The position numbers and the translations under genes are program-made. This document shows positions 27,109-35,846 of a stretch of 64,000 nucleotides of DNA, piece by piece (positions within the stretch are counted from its first letter, which is position 1; each line of letters opens with the position of its first letter). The DNA lies in assembly GCF_010095445.2 (NCBI RefSeq), contig NZ_WFGV02000024.1:1-64000 (forward strand). Reading direction: 5' to 3'. The DNA comes from Pseudomonas sp. TNT3 (GTDB lineage: Bacteria; Pseudomonadota; Gammaproteobacteria; Pseudomonadales; Pseudomonadaceae). The notes beneath the pieces are model-generated. The model did not search any database, had not been told where the DNA came from, and saw only the letters and a program-made list of their open reading frames with translations.

Positions 27109-28143
27109 TCAGGCTTGTTCGACCTGTTCAAGCCAGATCAGCAGGCGCAGGACTTCTTCGACTTCCTGCACCTGGAGGAAGCTGTAACGCTGGTGGGTTT
27201 TGAAGATCCGTCGTGCCAGAGCGACGTCGTTGATGACGGGTACACCCACCTTCTCGGCATACGCCCGCACGGCGAGCGCGCGCTGGTTGGTTTCCATCAG
27301 GGAGATGAAGGGCAGCAGGGTGATTTCAGGACGGAAGTACACGCCGATTGCGATGTGCGTCGGGTTAGCGATGATCATGCGCGAGTTGCGCACATCGGAC
27401 TTGACCTGTTCCGACAGCAACTCCCTGTGCAAGTCACGTCGGCGACTTTTGATCTGCGGATTGCCGTCCTGCTCCTTGTGTTCGCGCTTGACTGCGTCCT
27501 TGTCCATCATCTGGTCTTTCATGAACAACCAGTATTCGCTGAGCGCATCAAGTACCACGATCAGCAGCGCGCACCCCAGAAACGACAGCAGCAGTACCAG
27601 CAGTAAACGCCCCCAGATCGCGAACAGATCCGGCGCCTGGGCATACAACTGGGCGAACAGCAGTTGCCGTTGGGTGACCCAGACTATCCACAACGCCAAG
27701 GCGAAACTACCGAGGTACAGCAGCGCCTTGACGGTGTCCTTTACCGTGCGCAGGCTGAACAGTTTCTTGAACCCATTGATCGGGTTCAATGCGCCGAGAT
27801 TGAGCTTCAAGGCTTCACTGGCCAGCGCAAAACCGCTTTGCAGCAACGCGGGTAACGCGCTGGTCAGGACGCACACCAGCAGCAGGGGCAGTAACGCCTT
27901 CAGACCCACCAGCACCAGCGTCGCCGAGTACTTTTGCAGGTCGGCATCAAAGTCACTGGCGATGATGCGCCGATAGACCTCCATGACTTCCAGCAGCGAG
28001 CTGTTGAACACCATGTAGGTGATGCCACACATCGTCAGGCAGGTGACCACCAGGTCCTTGGCCTTGAAGGTCTGACCCTTGCGCGCGGCATCGCGCAGCT
28101 TTTTACTGGTGGGCTTTTCAGTCTTGGAGGCGCTGGACGACAT
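27109..28143 (-). CDS. sctU: SctU (SpaS-like) export switch protein
   Basis: 344 residues of the FlhB/YscU/SpaS family. The N-terminus KTEKPTSKKLRDAARKGQ is typical, followed by four membrane helices and a cytoplasmic domain with the self-cleaving NPTH motif (Asn about 260). Cleavage there switches export from needle to translocator substrates. The ATG at 28143 is inside the end of sctT (26-base overlap). It is the last gene of the inv-spa run before the terminator at 27004-27026. Confidence 0.96.
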   Translation of the reverse strand: MSSSASKTEKPTSKKLRDAARKGQTFKAKDLVVTCLTMCGITYMVFNSSLLEVMEVYRRIIASDFDADLQKYSATLVLVGLKALLPLLLVCVLTSALPALLQSGFALASEALKLNLGALNPINGFKKLFSLRTVKDTVKALLYLGSFALALWIVWVTQRQLLFAQLYAQAPDLFAIWGRLLLVLLLSFLGCALLIVVLDALSEYWLFMKDQMMDKDAVKREHKEQDGNPQIKSRRRDLHRELLSEQVKSDVRNSRMIIANPTHIAIGVYFRPEITLLPFISLMETNQRALAVRAYAEKVGVPVINDVALARRIFKTHQRYSFLQVQEVEEVLRLLIWLEQVEQA

Positions 28144-28918
28144 CACGGCCCTCCGCTTCCAGGTAGTGCTCCAACGAGTGGGATTTAACCCCCATGCGCA
28201 GGATTTCATCCGGCAGATGCGCGCCGAAATACAGCATCAACACCACGAGCGCCACCAGGCTCTTGACCGTGAGCGATACCGAGAAGGCATTCATTTGCGG
28301 CGCATAGCGCGACAGCAATCCCAGCAGCGCCTCGCTGATCAGCAACGTGGCAACCACCGGGGAGCTGATCACCAATGTCTTGCTGACCAGGGCATCGAGC
28401 AAACTGATGATCGAGGGTAGGTTCACGACACAGCCATTTACCGGCGCGCAGATGCGGTAACTGTGGCCCACGGTCTCCAGCATCAACAACATGCCTCCGC
28501 CTTCGAGGTAGACCGCTGCTGCAAACAGCTGCAGAAAATTCGCCAGCTCCGAAGTATCGACGCCGTTAGCCGGATCTACCGTGCTGCTGAGCATCGCACC
28601 GCGCTGGTTGTCGATCAGGTTGCCCATGGCGTGCAGCACCCAGAATGGCCAGCACAACAGGCACCCCAGCAACACACCGATACCGGCCTCGCGCAACACC
28701 AGGCCAAAGAACGCCAGTCCATCGAGCGCGGGGAGTGGTACGCCGACGTACGTCCAGAACCCCAGCGCCACCAGCACGATGACCGCCTGACGCGGCGCAC
28801 CGGTCAGCACGCCACTGTTCAGGAACGGCAACATAAAGAAAATCGGAGCCAGCCGAGCGACCCCCAGCACCGCTGCGGCCATCAGCGCGTACAGATCGAA
28901 AAACAGTGTCACCGTCAT
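28118..28918 (-). CDS. sctT: SctT (SpaR-like) export gate protein
   Basis: A 266-residue inner-membrane protein of the FliR/YscT/SpaR family, with about six to eight hydrophobic segments and the conserved LGVARLAPIFFMLPFL N-terminal region. It joins SctR and SctS in the export gate under the basal body. ATG at 28918; it starts four bases after the sctS stop and overlaps sctU. Confidence 0.94.
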   Translation of the reverse strand: MTVTLFFDLYALMAAAVLGVARLAPIFFMLPFLNSGVLTGAPRQAVIVLVALGFWTYVGVPLPALDGLAFFGLVLREAGIGVLLGCLLCWPFWVLHAMGNLIDNQRGAMLSSTVDPANGVDTSELANFLQLFAAAVYLEGGGMLLMLETVGHSYRICAPVNGCVVNLPSIISLLDALVSKTLVISSPVVATLLISEALLGLLSRYAPQMNAFSVSLTVKSLVALVVLMLYFGAHLPDEILRMGVKSHSLEHYLEAEGRDVVQRLQD

Positions 28919-28922
28919 GGGC

Positions 28923-29177
28923 CTAACTCAACGCCAGGCGCATGACTTCGCGGCTGAAATCCAGCAGGGTCTCGCCGTACCAGCCGGACAACAGGAACAG
29001 ACACCCGGCGACCGCCATCAATTTGAAGCCGAAGGGCAGCGTTTGCTCCTGCAATTGACTGACGGTCTGAACCAGACCGACCACCAGCCCGACCACCGTC
29101 GCGACGATGATCGGCCAGGCGACCATCAGCAGAATCAGGTACAGGGTTTTGTTGCCGGCATAAACCAGATCGTTCAT
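28923..29177 (-). CDS. sctS: SctS (SpaQ-like) export gate protein
   Basis: 84 residues with two membrane helices (LILLMVAWPIIVATVVGLVVGL and a second near residues 47-67), separated by the family QTVSQLQEQTLPFG loop. It is a FliQ-family component of the export gate. ATG at 29177, nine bases after sctR. Confidence 0.95.
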   Translation of the reverse strand: MNDLVYAGNKTLYLILLMVAWPIIVATVVGLVVGLVQTVSQLQEQTLPFGFKLMAVAGCLFLLSGWYGETLLDFSREVMRLALS

Positions 29178-29186
29178 CGCGCGCGC

Positions 29187-29846
29187 CTATGTCAGCAGGG
29201 TCAGGTATTGCTTGACCAGCCCGGTAGACAGCAGCGCCCAGCCATCCAGCGCCACAAACAAAACCAGTTTGATCGGTACCGAGATGATCACCGGACTCAT
29301 CATCATCATGCCCAGTGCCAGCAGGATGCTGGAGATCACCAGATCGACGATGACGAAGGGCAGGTACAGATAGAAACCGATCTTGAATGCACTTTTGATT
29401 TCACTCAGCGCATAGGCCGGCAACAAGGCGAACAGCGACGGCTCAAGCGCCTCATCGTCAGGCAGGCTTGCTTCGGTTTCATCCTGCGCCATTTGCGCCC
29501 GCTCGAAAAACAGCGCCAGTTCCGGATCGGTGTATTTGCGCAGATAGTCCTTGTAGCCACCCAGGCCGTTCTCGGCAAAACTCACCACGGACTCAATGTC
29601 GGTGAAAGCCACCTGCTCGTCCTTGTAATAGCCGTAGCCCTGCTTCATGACCGGCGTCATCACGAAAATCGCGAGCATCAGTGCGATCGCATTAAGGGCC
29701 ATGTTCGACGGCACCTGCTGCAAGCCCAACGCGTTGCGCACGATGACAAACACGATGGAAAACTTGATGTAACAGGTGCCCGCTGCCACCAGGAATGGCA
29801 GCAGCGAAGCAAAGGCCAGCAACGCAATCAGTGAGACGTCATTCAT
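29187..29846 (-). CDS. sctR: SctR (SpaP-like) export gate protein
   Basis: 219 residues of the FliP/YscR/SpaP family, with four membrane helices. The signatures are SIVFVIVRNALGLQQVPSNM near residue 30, then the late region LLPAYALSEIKSAFKIGFYL and FVIVDLVISSILLALGMMMM. Five copies form the core of the export channel. ATG 29846 is used; it overlaps the sctQ stop by 8 bases. The longer upstream frame is the antisense-free tail of sctQ in another frame. Confidence 0.96.
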   Translation of the reverse strand: MNDVSLIALLAFASLLPFLVAAGTCYIKFSIVFVIVRNALGLQQVPSNMALNAIALMLAIFVMTPVMKQGYGYYKDEQVAFTDIESVVSFAENGLGGYKDYLRKYTDPELALFFERAQMAQDETEASLPDDEALEPSLFALLPAYALSEIKSAFKIGFYLYLPFVIVDLVISSILLALGMMMMSPVIISVPIKLVLFVALDGWALLSTGLVKQYLTLLT

Positions 29847-30120
29847 CGGTGACAGTCCGATAAACCTCGAGCAATTCGACACCCAGTTGACCGTCCAGCT
29901 GGACCAGTTCACCTCGCGCAACCCGCTTGCCATGGCAGCGCACTTCGATGTGCATTTCGGTGCCGGCGGCCAGCGGGATAAGTTGGCCGGCGATAATGTT
30001 TTGCAGGGTGCCCAGTTCGATGTCGTGGGTGGCCAGAACGAACTCCAGACGAACCGGTAGCTGCTCCAGCTGGCCGTCGCTGCCAGGTAGTCGGCTTGGA
30101 TCGTCAACCGTGAATTCCAT
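29839..30120 (-). CDS. SctQ-C: internally initiated short form of SctQ
   Basis: An in-frame ATG at 30120 (codon 211 of sctQ) is preceded by AAGAGGGG, a near-perfect Shine-Dalgarno sequence six bases away. It would give a 93-residue SpoA-only protein. Salmonella SpaO, Shigella Spa33 and Yersinia YscQ make such short forms by internal initiation, and these join the long form in the sorting platform. The signal here is stronger than that of most real starts in the cluster. Confidence 0.7.
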   Translation of the reverse strand: MEFTVDDPSRLPGSDGQLEQLPVRLEFVLATHDIELGTLQNIIAGQLIPLAAGTEMHIEVRCHGKRVARGELVQLDGQLGVELLEVYRTVTDE

Positions 30121-30750
30121 GTGTAACCCCTCTTTCTTGAACGAGAAAACGCCGATGCTGTGGTTCGCCAGCCGACACTGGTGAGTGAGTTGAGTGATCC
30201 GCAGCACGTCACCCTGCGCAAGGCGTGCATGGCTTGCGCGGCTGATGTCACTGCCCCCCAGAATCAGTTGCAGGCGCAGCGGCAAATCCCTCAGCCATGT
30301 ACGTGATTGCGGTGATTTTTGTCGCAACGGCTCAGGTGGCAGAACCGCCACCCACAGCCGACCCGCAACGGTTTCGATCCAGGGCAACGCCTGCACGGGC
30401 AAGACCTGTGGTTCGATTAATTCAATGTCCAAAAGACTGGCGCAGTGCAGTTCGTCCAGCATCTGGGGCAGCGGTCGAGGGACCGCTCGAAACAAAGAGG
30501 CGATGCTCGCCAGCGAGGACTCGACCGTCAGCAGTGACGCCAATTGCGGCAGCGAATGATGCAGCCAGTCACGCGCCAGAATCAGGCCCTGCCAGCCTCC
30601 CCGCTCGCCTTTGACGCTAAACCGTAGATAACCGGACAGCGCCTGAGGCACATCCAATCCGACGCGGTGGCCCGCGCTCAGCCAGCGGTGCACAGCCTGG
30701 GTTCGGGCATGCATCAGTTCATCGACACGGCGTAATGCGAGCGCTCTCAC
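29839..30750 (-). CDS. sctQ: SctQ (SpaO-like) C-ring/sorting platform protein
   Basis: 303 residues, GTG start overlapping the sctP stop as GTGA. The C-terminal about 80 residues are a SpoA domain (QLPVRLEFVLATHDIELGTL ... ELVQLDGQLGVELLEVYRT), as in FliN and SpaO. A second, weaker SpoA-like region lies at about 140-205. It forms the cytoplasmic pods that select substrates. An internal start with a strong RBS allows a shorter product (see 29839-30120). Confidence 0.9.
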   Translation of the reverse strand: MRALALRRVDELMHARTQAVHRWLSAGHRVGLDVPQALSGYLRFSVKGERGGWQGLILARDWLHHSLPQLASLLTVESSLASIASLFRAVPRPLPQMLDELHCASLLDIELIEPQVLPVQALPWIETVAGRLWVAVLPPEPLRQKSPQSRTWLRDLPLRLQLILGGSDISRASHARLAQGDVLRITQLTHQCRLANHSIGVFSFKKEGLHMEFTVDDPSRLPGSDGQLEQLPVRLEFVLATHDIELGTLQNIIAGQLIPLAAGTEMHIEVRCHGKRVARGELVQLDGQLGVELLEVYRTVTDE

Positions 30751-31646
30751 GGAAGGGTTTCCGATGGTTCTTCCTGGTCGTCATCAGGCGATGGGTGTGA
30801 CCCTTGATGCTGTTGTTGATTCGGGTTGTCGTTCAGCTGCCAATGGGCATTGCGGACCTGTTCAAATGGCTCGCGCAGGTGTTCAAAGACTTGAGCACTG
30901 CTGGGGCTGAGCACCAGGTTTTGTACTGACTCACCCGGCAGCCGGGTGATCGTGACTTGACCGTTGGTAGCGCCTTTGTGGAACGGAACCTGGAGAAAAT
31001 CACGGTTCGGCGGCGGGGCTTTTTCCTGGGCAATGTTGGGCAATGGCAGTGGCAACGGTAGCGATGCAGGGCCTGGGACTGGCGCCGCGCTATGGACCGG
31101 GACCGGGACCGGCGCTGTGGCGGGCAAAACCACTGACGGGGTGTTGCTCAGGCCATGAGCGAAAGGCTGTGTTTTCGAAGGGGATTCAATGGGGTGGTCG
31201 GGGATTGCCGGCTCGCTTGGCGGCAAGGGTAGATCAGCCGACACGGGCTCATTGAGCGTTGCCCTGACTTCGATCGGTGGCGGTGCAGGCATCGCCACCT
31301 CAGGTTTTGGGGCGGGCATCACGTGCCTGTCGACCTGCGAGACCGCCAGGTGCAGACGTTGCAGTGTCAGCAGTTGTTCGAGGGCCACCGGCTGTGTGCG
31401 CGGCTCTTGCAACAGACGCTCACCCGCGCCCTGATCTGGCGCACGGCCTTGGAGTGTTTCCCCGCGCAACATTGCGGTCAACGGTCGTTGACGCCAGAGC
31501 ATTGCTGCGACCAGGTCCGCCACGCCTTGTGGCAATTGCTCCTCCTCAACCGGAACGAGCTTTTCTTCGAGCGTTTCCACGTCCCCCTCAGCACCTGACT
31601 CAATGGGTAGGACCGATAACTGCGGCACCACGGACACTTCATTCAT
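30747..31646 (-). CDS. sctP: SctP (InvJ/SpaN-like) needle-length regulator
   Basis: 299 residues, low complexity and Pro/Gln-rich in the middle (PVHSAAPVPGPASLPLPLPL). The C-terminal part around residues 215-270 (NGQVTITRLPGESVQNLVLS) resembles the substrate-switch domain of InvJ/SpaN. Such proteins are secreted and set needle length with SctU. The assignment rests mainly on position between sctO and sctQ, on composition and on length; InvJ is 336 residues. Its start overlaps the sctO stop (ATGA). Confidence 0.78.
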   Translation of the reverse strand: MNEVSVVPQLSVLPIESGAEGDVETLEEKLVPVEEEQLPQGVADLVAAMLWRQRPLTAMLRGETLQGRAPDQGAGERLLQEPRTQPVALEQLLTLQRLHLAVSQVDRHVMPAPKPEVAMPAPPPIEVRATLNEPVSADLPLPPSEPAIPDHPIESPSKTQPFAHGLSNTPSVVLPATAPVPVPVHSAAPVPGPASLPLPLPLPNIAQEKAPPPNRDFLQVPFHKGATNGQVTITRLPGESVQNLVLSPSSAQVFEHLREPFEQVRNAHWQLNDNPNQQQHQGSHPSPDDDQEEPSETLP

Positions 31647-32098
31647 CGCTGCACTCCGGCCATGTCTTCCACTTCCCGTTCTTCCCGACGCACACGTTCA
31701 AGCTTCTGCGCACACGTCATTTGCTGAACAACCCGTTCATATTTGTCGTGTTTTTGCCGAGCGCAACGCAGTTGTTCGCGTTGCGTTTGCAACGTTTCAT
31801 CGACCTGCCTGCACTGCTGCTCCACGCGGTCGCGCTCCAGCTGCAGCACATGAATTTGCCGGCGGATGATGGCCTGACGTCGCAACAGCGCCAGCAGTTG
31901 CCCGTGATCCAGCGTGCAATCTTCGGCGCGATGGCTGGCCAGAAGGTTGTGCAGCGCGGCGGCCTGCTCGGCGAAATCCGCCAGCTCCTGACGCAGCGGT
32001 TGCAACTGCTGCTGCGTGCGCATCAACCCCTGCTCGAAACGTCGCTGGCGCCTCTCGCTGAAACTCAACAATCGGCGTGTATCAGGCAATGAGTTCAT
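31643..32098 (-). CDS. sctO: SctO (InvI/SpaM-like) ATPase stalk protein
   Basis: 151 residues, almost wholly a charged helical coiled coil (LMRTQQQLQPLRQELADFAE, then IIRRQIHVLQLERDRVEQQC). This is the pattern of the FliJ/YscO/InvI family, which sits in the centre of the SctN hexamer and contacts SctV. It overlaps the sctN stop by 17 bases and the sctP start by 4. Confidence 0.85.
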   Translation of the reverse strand: MNSLPDTRRLLSFSERRQRRFEQGLMRTQQQLQPLRQELADFAEQAAALHNLLASHRAEDCTLDHGQLLALLRRQAIIRRQIHVLQLERDRVEQQCRQVDETLQTQREQLRCARQKHDKYERVVQQMTCAQKLERVRREEREVEDMAGVQR

Positions 32099-33368
32099 TG
32101 AGGCTCCGCAGGGTCACTTCCGGTTCGCTGCATTCGTCCGTCGGCTGACGCAGCCACCGGTCCAAGGCCTCGCGGCGCTGCATGGCGTGGTCATTGGCTG
32201 CATTGGCGCCCGGGGTGTATTCCCCGAGGTCGAGAAAAATCTGCAACTGCTCAAGGCGCGCCAGAACGTCTCGCGTTGAAGACGCCAGTTGCCGGACCTG
32301 CGTATTGGTCACTTGCGTCGCGACACGGCTGACGCTGCGCAGCACATCGATGGCTGGAAAATGCCCTTTGGCGGCCAGATCACGGCTGAGGTAGACGTGC
32401 CCATCGAGGATCGAGCGAATTTCTTCGGCCATCGGATCCGGTTCATCGTCACTTTCCAGCAGTACCGTGTAGAAGGCAGTGATGCTGCCTTTGGCGGTCA
32501 CACCGGGCCGTTCCAGCAAGCGCGGCAAGGCATCGAACACCGACGCGGGGTAGCCGCGTCGAGCCGGCGCTTCGCCAGCGGCCAACGCCAGATCACGGCG
32601 AGCCCGGGCGTAGCGGGTCAACGAGTCCAGCAGCAGGACGACGCGTTGTCCCTGGTCACGAAAATACTCGGCGATGGTCGTCGCCTGCAGCGCTGCGTTG
32701 CAACGATCCACCGAGGAAAAATCCGAGGTCGCGAACACCACCACGCAGCGTGCGCGCTTGTCGGACTGGCGCAGATGCTCGACAAACTCGGTCACCTCGC
32801 GTCCCCGCTCGCCGATCAGGCCAATGACGAAGACGTCTGCTTCGGTGTGGCTGATCAGCATGTTGATCAACGATGTCTTGCCCGATCCAGCGGCCGCAAA
32901 AATACCGATGCGCTGACCGACGCCGCAGGTCAGCAAACCATCGATGACGCGGATGCCGGTGGTCAGTGACACGGCGACTGGCCGACGCTGGTGGTACGCA
33001 GGCGGCTCGGCGTCCACCGGGTAGTCCTGTTCGTGAACGGCAGAAGTCGGCGCCAGGCGTTCAACGATGTTGCCGTGAGGGTCCACCACGCTGCCGAGCA
33101 ACGCATCACCGCAGGCAAGGCGCAGCACCGAGCCTGTCGGCACAATCATCGATTCCCGGGAAAGCCCTCGGGCATCCCCCAGCAGACTGAGCACTACCAC
33201 GCCTGGCTTGAAGCCAATGACTTGGGCTCGTGCCGCGAGTTGCGATGATCGCCAGTGTTGACGCACCTCGCACACTTCGCCGATGACCACGTCGACCAAT
33301 GCCGCCTCGATCAAGGGCCCGCTCAGGCGCAACGGGTGCGCGGCGCGGCGCTCCAGCCAGGCATTCAT
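32082..33368 (-). CDS. sctN: SctN (InvC-like) type III secretion ATPase
   Basis: 428 residues of the F1-beta-like FliI/YscN/InvC family. Walker A is GIFAAAGSGKTSL near residues 153-165, with the conserved GLIGERGREVTEFV and the Walker B strand VVLLLDSLTRYARA. The end SITAFYTVLLESDDEPDPMAEE region is typical. It unfolds cargo and detaches chaperones at the cytoplasmic face. ATG 33368 overlaps the invB stop (ATGA), so it is preferred over an upstream GTG. Confidence 0.97.
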   Translation of the reverse strand: MNAWLERRAAHPLRLSGPLIEAALVDVVIGEVCEVRQHWRSSQLAARAQVIGFKPGVVVLSLLGDARGLSRESMIVPTGSVLRLACGDALLGSVVDPHGNIVERLAPTSAVHEQDYPVDAEPPAYHQRRPVAVSLTTGIRVIDGLLTCGVGQRIGIFAAAGSGKTSLINMLISHTEADVFVIGLIGERGREVTEFVEHLRQSDKRARCVVVFATSDFSSVDRCNAALQATTIAEYFRDQGQRVVLLLDSLTRYARARRDLALAAGEAPARRGYPASVFDALPRLLERPGVTAKGSITAFYTVLLESDDEPDPMAEEIRSILDGHVYLSRDLAAKGHFPAIDVLRSVSRVATQVTNTQVRQLASSTRDVLARLEQLQIFLDLGEYTPGANAANDHAMQRREALDRWLRQPTDECSEPEVTLRSLNELIA

Positions 33369-33772
33369 AGGCGCAGGATGCCGCACAGTTCTTCCAGCAC
33401 CGCAACGAAGTGGTCCAGGGCCTGGGCGAAATGCTCGCCGTCGCTCAGGGCCTTTTCATTGCTCAGAAGTCGCAGTTCAAGCTGTCCTTCCACATCGCAC
33501 AGGTGCAATTGCCCACTGCGGGACCAGGGGCAGCCCTGAAGTAAAATCTGCAGCAAATCGGCGGATGCATGCCTCAGAAGCTGAGGCCCTATCTCCGTCA
33601 CACTGGCCCATACCCACACCTCTTCATCCACATAACCGACGTTGATAGCGGGCAAATCCTTCATGTGCATTTCGATAGTGCTGTGACTGTCGAAGTGCCC
33701 CAACTGCTTATCGGTGCAGCCACTGTGCCGCAGTGCTTCGCGCAACAGTTCGGCAATATCCAGGTGTTTCAT
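33365..33772 (-). CDS. invB: InvB/SpaK-like effector chaperone
   Basis: 135 residues, acidic, with the class IB chaperone layout: N-terminal helix HLDIAELLREALRHSG, a central sheet (INVGYVDEEVWVWASV, SGQLHLCDVEGQLELRLL) and a C-terminal helix FAQALDHFVAVLEELCGI. Salmonella InvB serves several effectors, including SipA. Here SipA is missing, so the clients must be others, encoded here or elsewhere in the genome. It lies between sctV and sctN, as in SPI-1. Confidence 0.85.
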   Translation of the reverse strand: MKHLDIAELLREALRHSGCTDKQLGHFDSHSTIEMHMKDLPAINVGYVDEEVWVWASVTEIGPQLLRHASADLLQILLQGCPWSRSGQLHLCDVEGQLELRLLSNEKALSDGEHFAQALDHFVAVLEELCGILRL

Positions 33773-33785
33773 AAAGATCGTTTCC

Positions 33786-35840
33786 TTACAGCGTCTTGAT
33801 AACGTTGACCGAGATCGTTTCGGAAATTTCGCCGAACGACATCACGTCCAGTTCGCGAAACTTTCCTTCGATCAGCTTCTTGATGTAGCGCCGCACATCG
33901 ATCGAACACAGCACCACCATGTCCTTTTGTGCAATGTGCAGGCTGTCCAGACCGACGCTCAGGCGGTCCATCAACTCTTCCGCTTCGGCGGGTTCGAGAT
34001 TGATGAAGCTGCCGCCCGAGGTTTGCCGAATGCCCTTGCGCACCACGTCCTCAAACTCCGGCGACAGCAACAGCACGCGCAGGTCATTGCCGTGGGCGAA
34101 TTTGTTACTGATGTAGCGCGCCATCGCGCCACGGACGTGCTCGACCAGGGCCAACACATCCTTTTCTCGCGAGGCCCAATGGGCCAGTGACTCGAGAATC
34201 AGCTTCATGTTGCGCACGGAAATACGCTCGCCGATCAGCCGTTGCAGGACCTCGGCGATCTTCTGCACGGTGACGTGGCGGTAAACTTCCTTGAGCAGGT
34301 CGGGGTAACGGTTTTCCATCTCGTCGAGCAGCTGCTTGGTTTCCTGCACACCGAAAAATTCCTGGATGTTGCGCGCCAGCAACGTCACCAGGCAGCGGTA
34401 GCATTCGTCGTAGGCCGGTCGCAGTTGATAGCCCAGCTGCTGCACCCGCTCCCTGTCATCGGCGGTAACCCAGGTCCCCCCTCGCTGATGACCGTCGGCG
34501 CCTCGTACCAGTGAAAAACCTAACGGCTCCAGTTCTGGCGAATAGTCGAGTAACCGCCAATGATCGAAATGAATATCGAATTGGTCGGCGCGCACTTCAT
34601 TGATCAGCACAGCCACCTGATGCGCGGATAAAGCGTCACTGCCGCGTATCTGGGGCTCGGGAATCCGCAGTCCGTAGTCGACGAAAAACTGGCTGCGAAA
34701 GCGCACCGCCAAGCGAGCGGTGTCGAGCTCGTGCAGGCGTGAAGTGGGCACCAACAACATCAGCGGGACGGTTTCGGTGGCAATGCTGTCGATGTCTTCC
34801 AACAGGCCCAGTTCGGTTGACGCCTCCCCTGGTGTGGCGACAGAGGCGCTGGATTCAACCGGTGGCCCGGTAAGTCTTGAAGCCTTGCGGTGCCGGAAAA
34901 ACACCACCAGCCCCAACACCACCGCAATCGGTAAAAAAGTGATCAACGGAAAGCCCGGCAACAACCCCACACCCACCGCCAGCACCGCCGTCACCCCCAG
35001 TACAAAGGGGTTACCGAGCATCTGGGCGAGCATGTTGCGCCCAAGATTGCTGTCATCACCATTGACCCGGGTGACGATGAAACCGGCGCCGATGGCGATC
35101 AGCAATGCAGGAATCTGCGCCACCAGACCATCGCCAATGGTCAGCAAGGTATAGGTCGACAGGGCCGTGGACATGTCCATGCCCATCTGCCCGACACCAA
35201 TGGCCATGCCGCCGATGAAGTTGACGAAGATGATGATGATGCCGGCGATCGCGTCACCCTTGATGAACTTCATTGCGCCGTCGAAAGAGCCGTACAGCTG
35301 GCTTTCGCGCTCCAGTACGCTACGTTTTTCCTTGGCTTCTTCAGCGGTCAGGGCACCGGCCTTGAGATCACCGTCGATGCTCATCTGCTTGCCGGGCATG
35401 CCGTCCAGAGAAAAGCGAGCAGCGACTTCGGCGACCCGTTCCGAGCCCTTGGTGATGACGATGAACTGGACGATGGTGACGATTGAGAAGATGACGAAGC
35501 CAACCACCAGGCTTTCGCCGATCACGAACTCACCGAACGAGGCAATGATGTCCCCGGCGTCGGCCTGGCTCAGGATCAAACGGCTGGTGCTGATCGACAG
35601 TGCCAGGCGAAACAGCGTGGTCAGCAGCAGCAAGGCCGGGAATGTGGAGAAGCTGAGGATGCGTTCGATGTAGAACGAACCCATGAACACCAGCAGCGAA
35701 ATGACGATGTTGAGGCCGATCAGGAAATCCACCAGCGCGGTCGGCAGCGGGATGATCAGCATGGCGATGATCATCACCATCAACGTCAGGATCAGCAGTT
35801 CCGGGCGCGCGCTGACGTTGCGTAGAAATTGATTGAACAT
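33786..35840 (-). CDS. sctV: SctV (InvA-like) major export gate protein
   Basis: 684 residues of the FlhA/YscV/InvA family (InvA 685). About eight membrane helices fill residues 15-310, with the conserved FHIPEP-type loop region (ARFSLDGMPGKQMSIDGDLKAG near 145-166). A cytoplasmic ring domain covers about 345-684. It forms a nonameric ring that receives chaperone-cargo complexes. It starts seven bases from the sctW stop, and no truncation is visible. Confidence 0.97.
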   Translation of the reverse strand: MFNQFLRNVSARPELLILTLMVMIIAMLIIPLPTALVDFLIGLNIVISLLVFMGSFYIERILSFSTFPALLLLTTLFRLALSISTSRLILSQADAGDIIASFGEFVIGESLVVGFVIFSIVTIVQFIVITKGSERVAEVAARFSLDGMPGKQMSIDGDLKAGALTAEEAKEKRSVLERESQLYGSFDGAMKFIKGDAIAGIIIIFVNFIGGMAIGVGQMGMDMSTALSTYTLLTIGDGLVAQIPALLIAIGAGFIVTRVNGDDSNLGRNMLAQMLGNPFVLGVTAVLAVGVGLLPGFPLITFLPIAVVLGLVVFFRHRKASRLTGPPVESSASVATPGEASTELGLLEDIDSIATETVPLMLLVPTSRLHELDTARLAVRFRSQFFVDYGLRIPEPQIRGSDALSAHQVAVLINEVRADQFDIHFDHWRLLDYSPELEPLGFSLVRGADGHQRGGTWVTADDRERVQQLGYQLRPAYDECYRCLVTLLARNIQEFFGVQETKQLLDEMENRYPDLLKEVYRHVTVQKIAEVLQRLIGERISVRNMKLILESLAHWASREKDVLALVEHVRGAMARYISNKFAHGNDLRVLLLSPEFEDVVRKGIRQTSGGSFINLEPAEAEELMDRLSVGLDSLHIAQKDMVVLCSIDVRRYIKKLIEGKFRELDVMSFGEISETISVNVIKTL

Positions 35841-35846
35841 GGAGAG

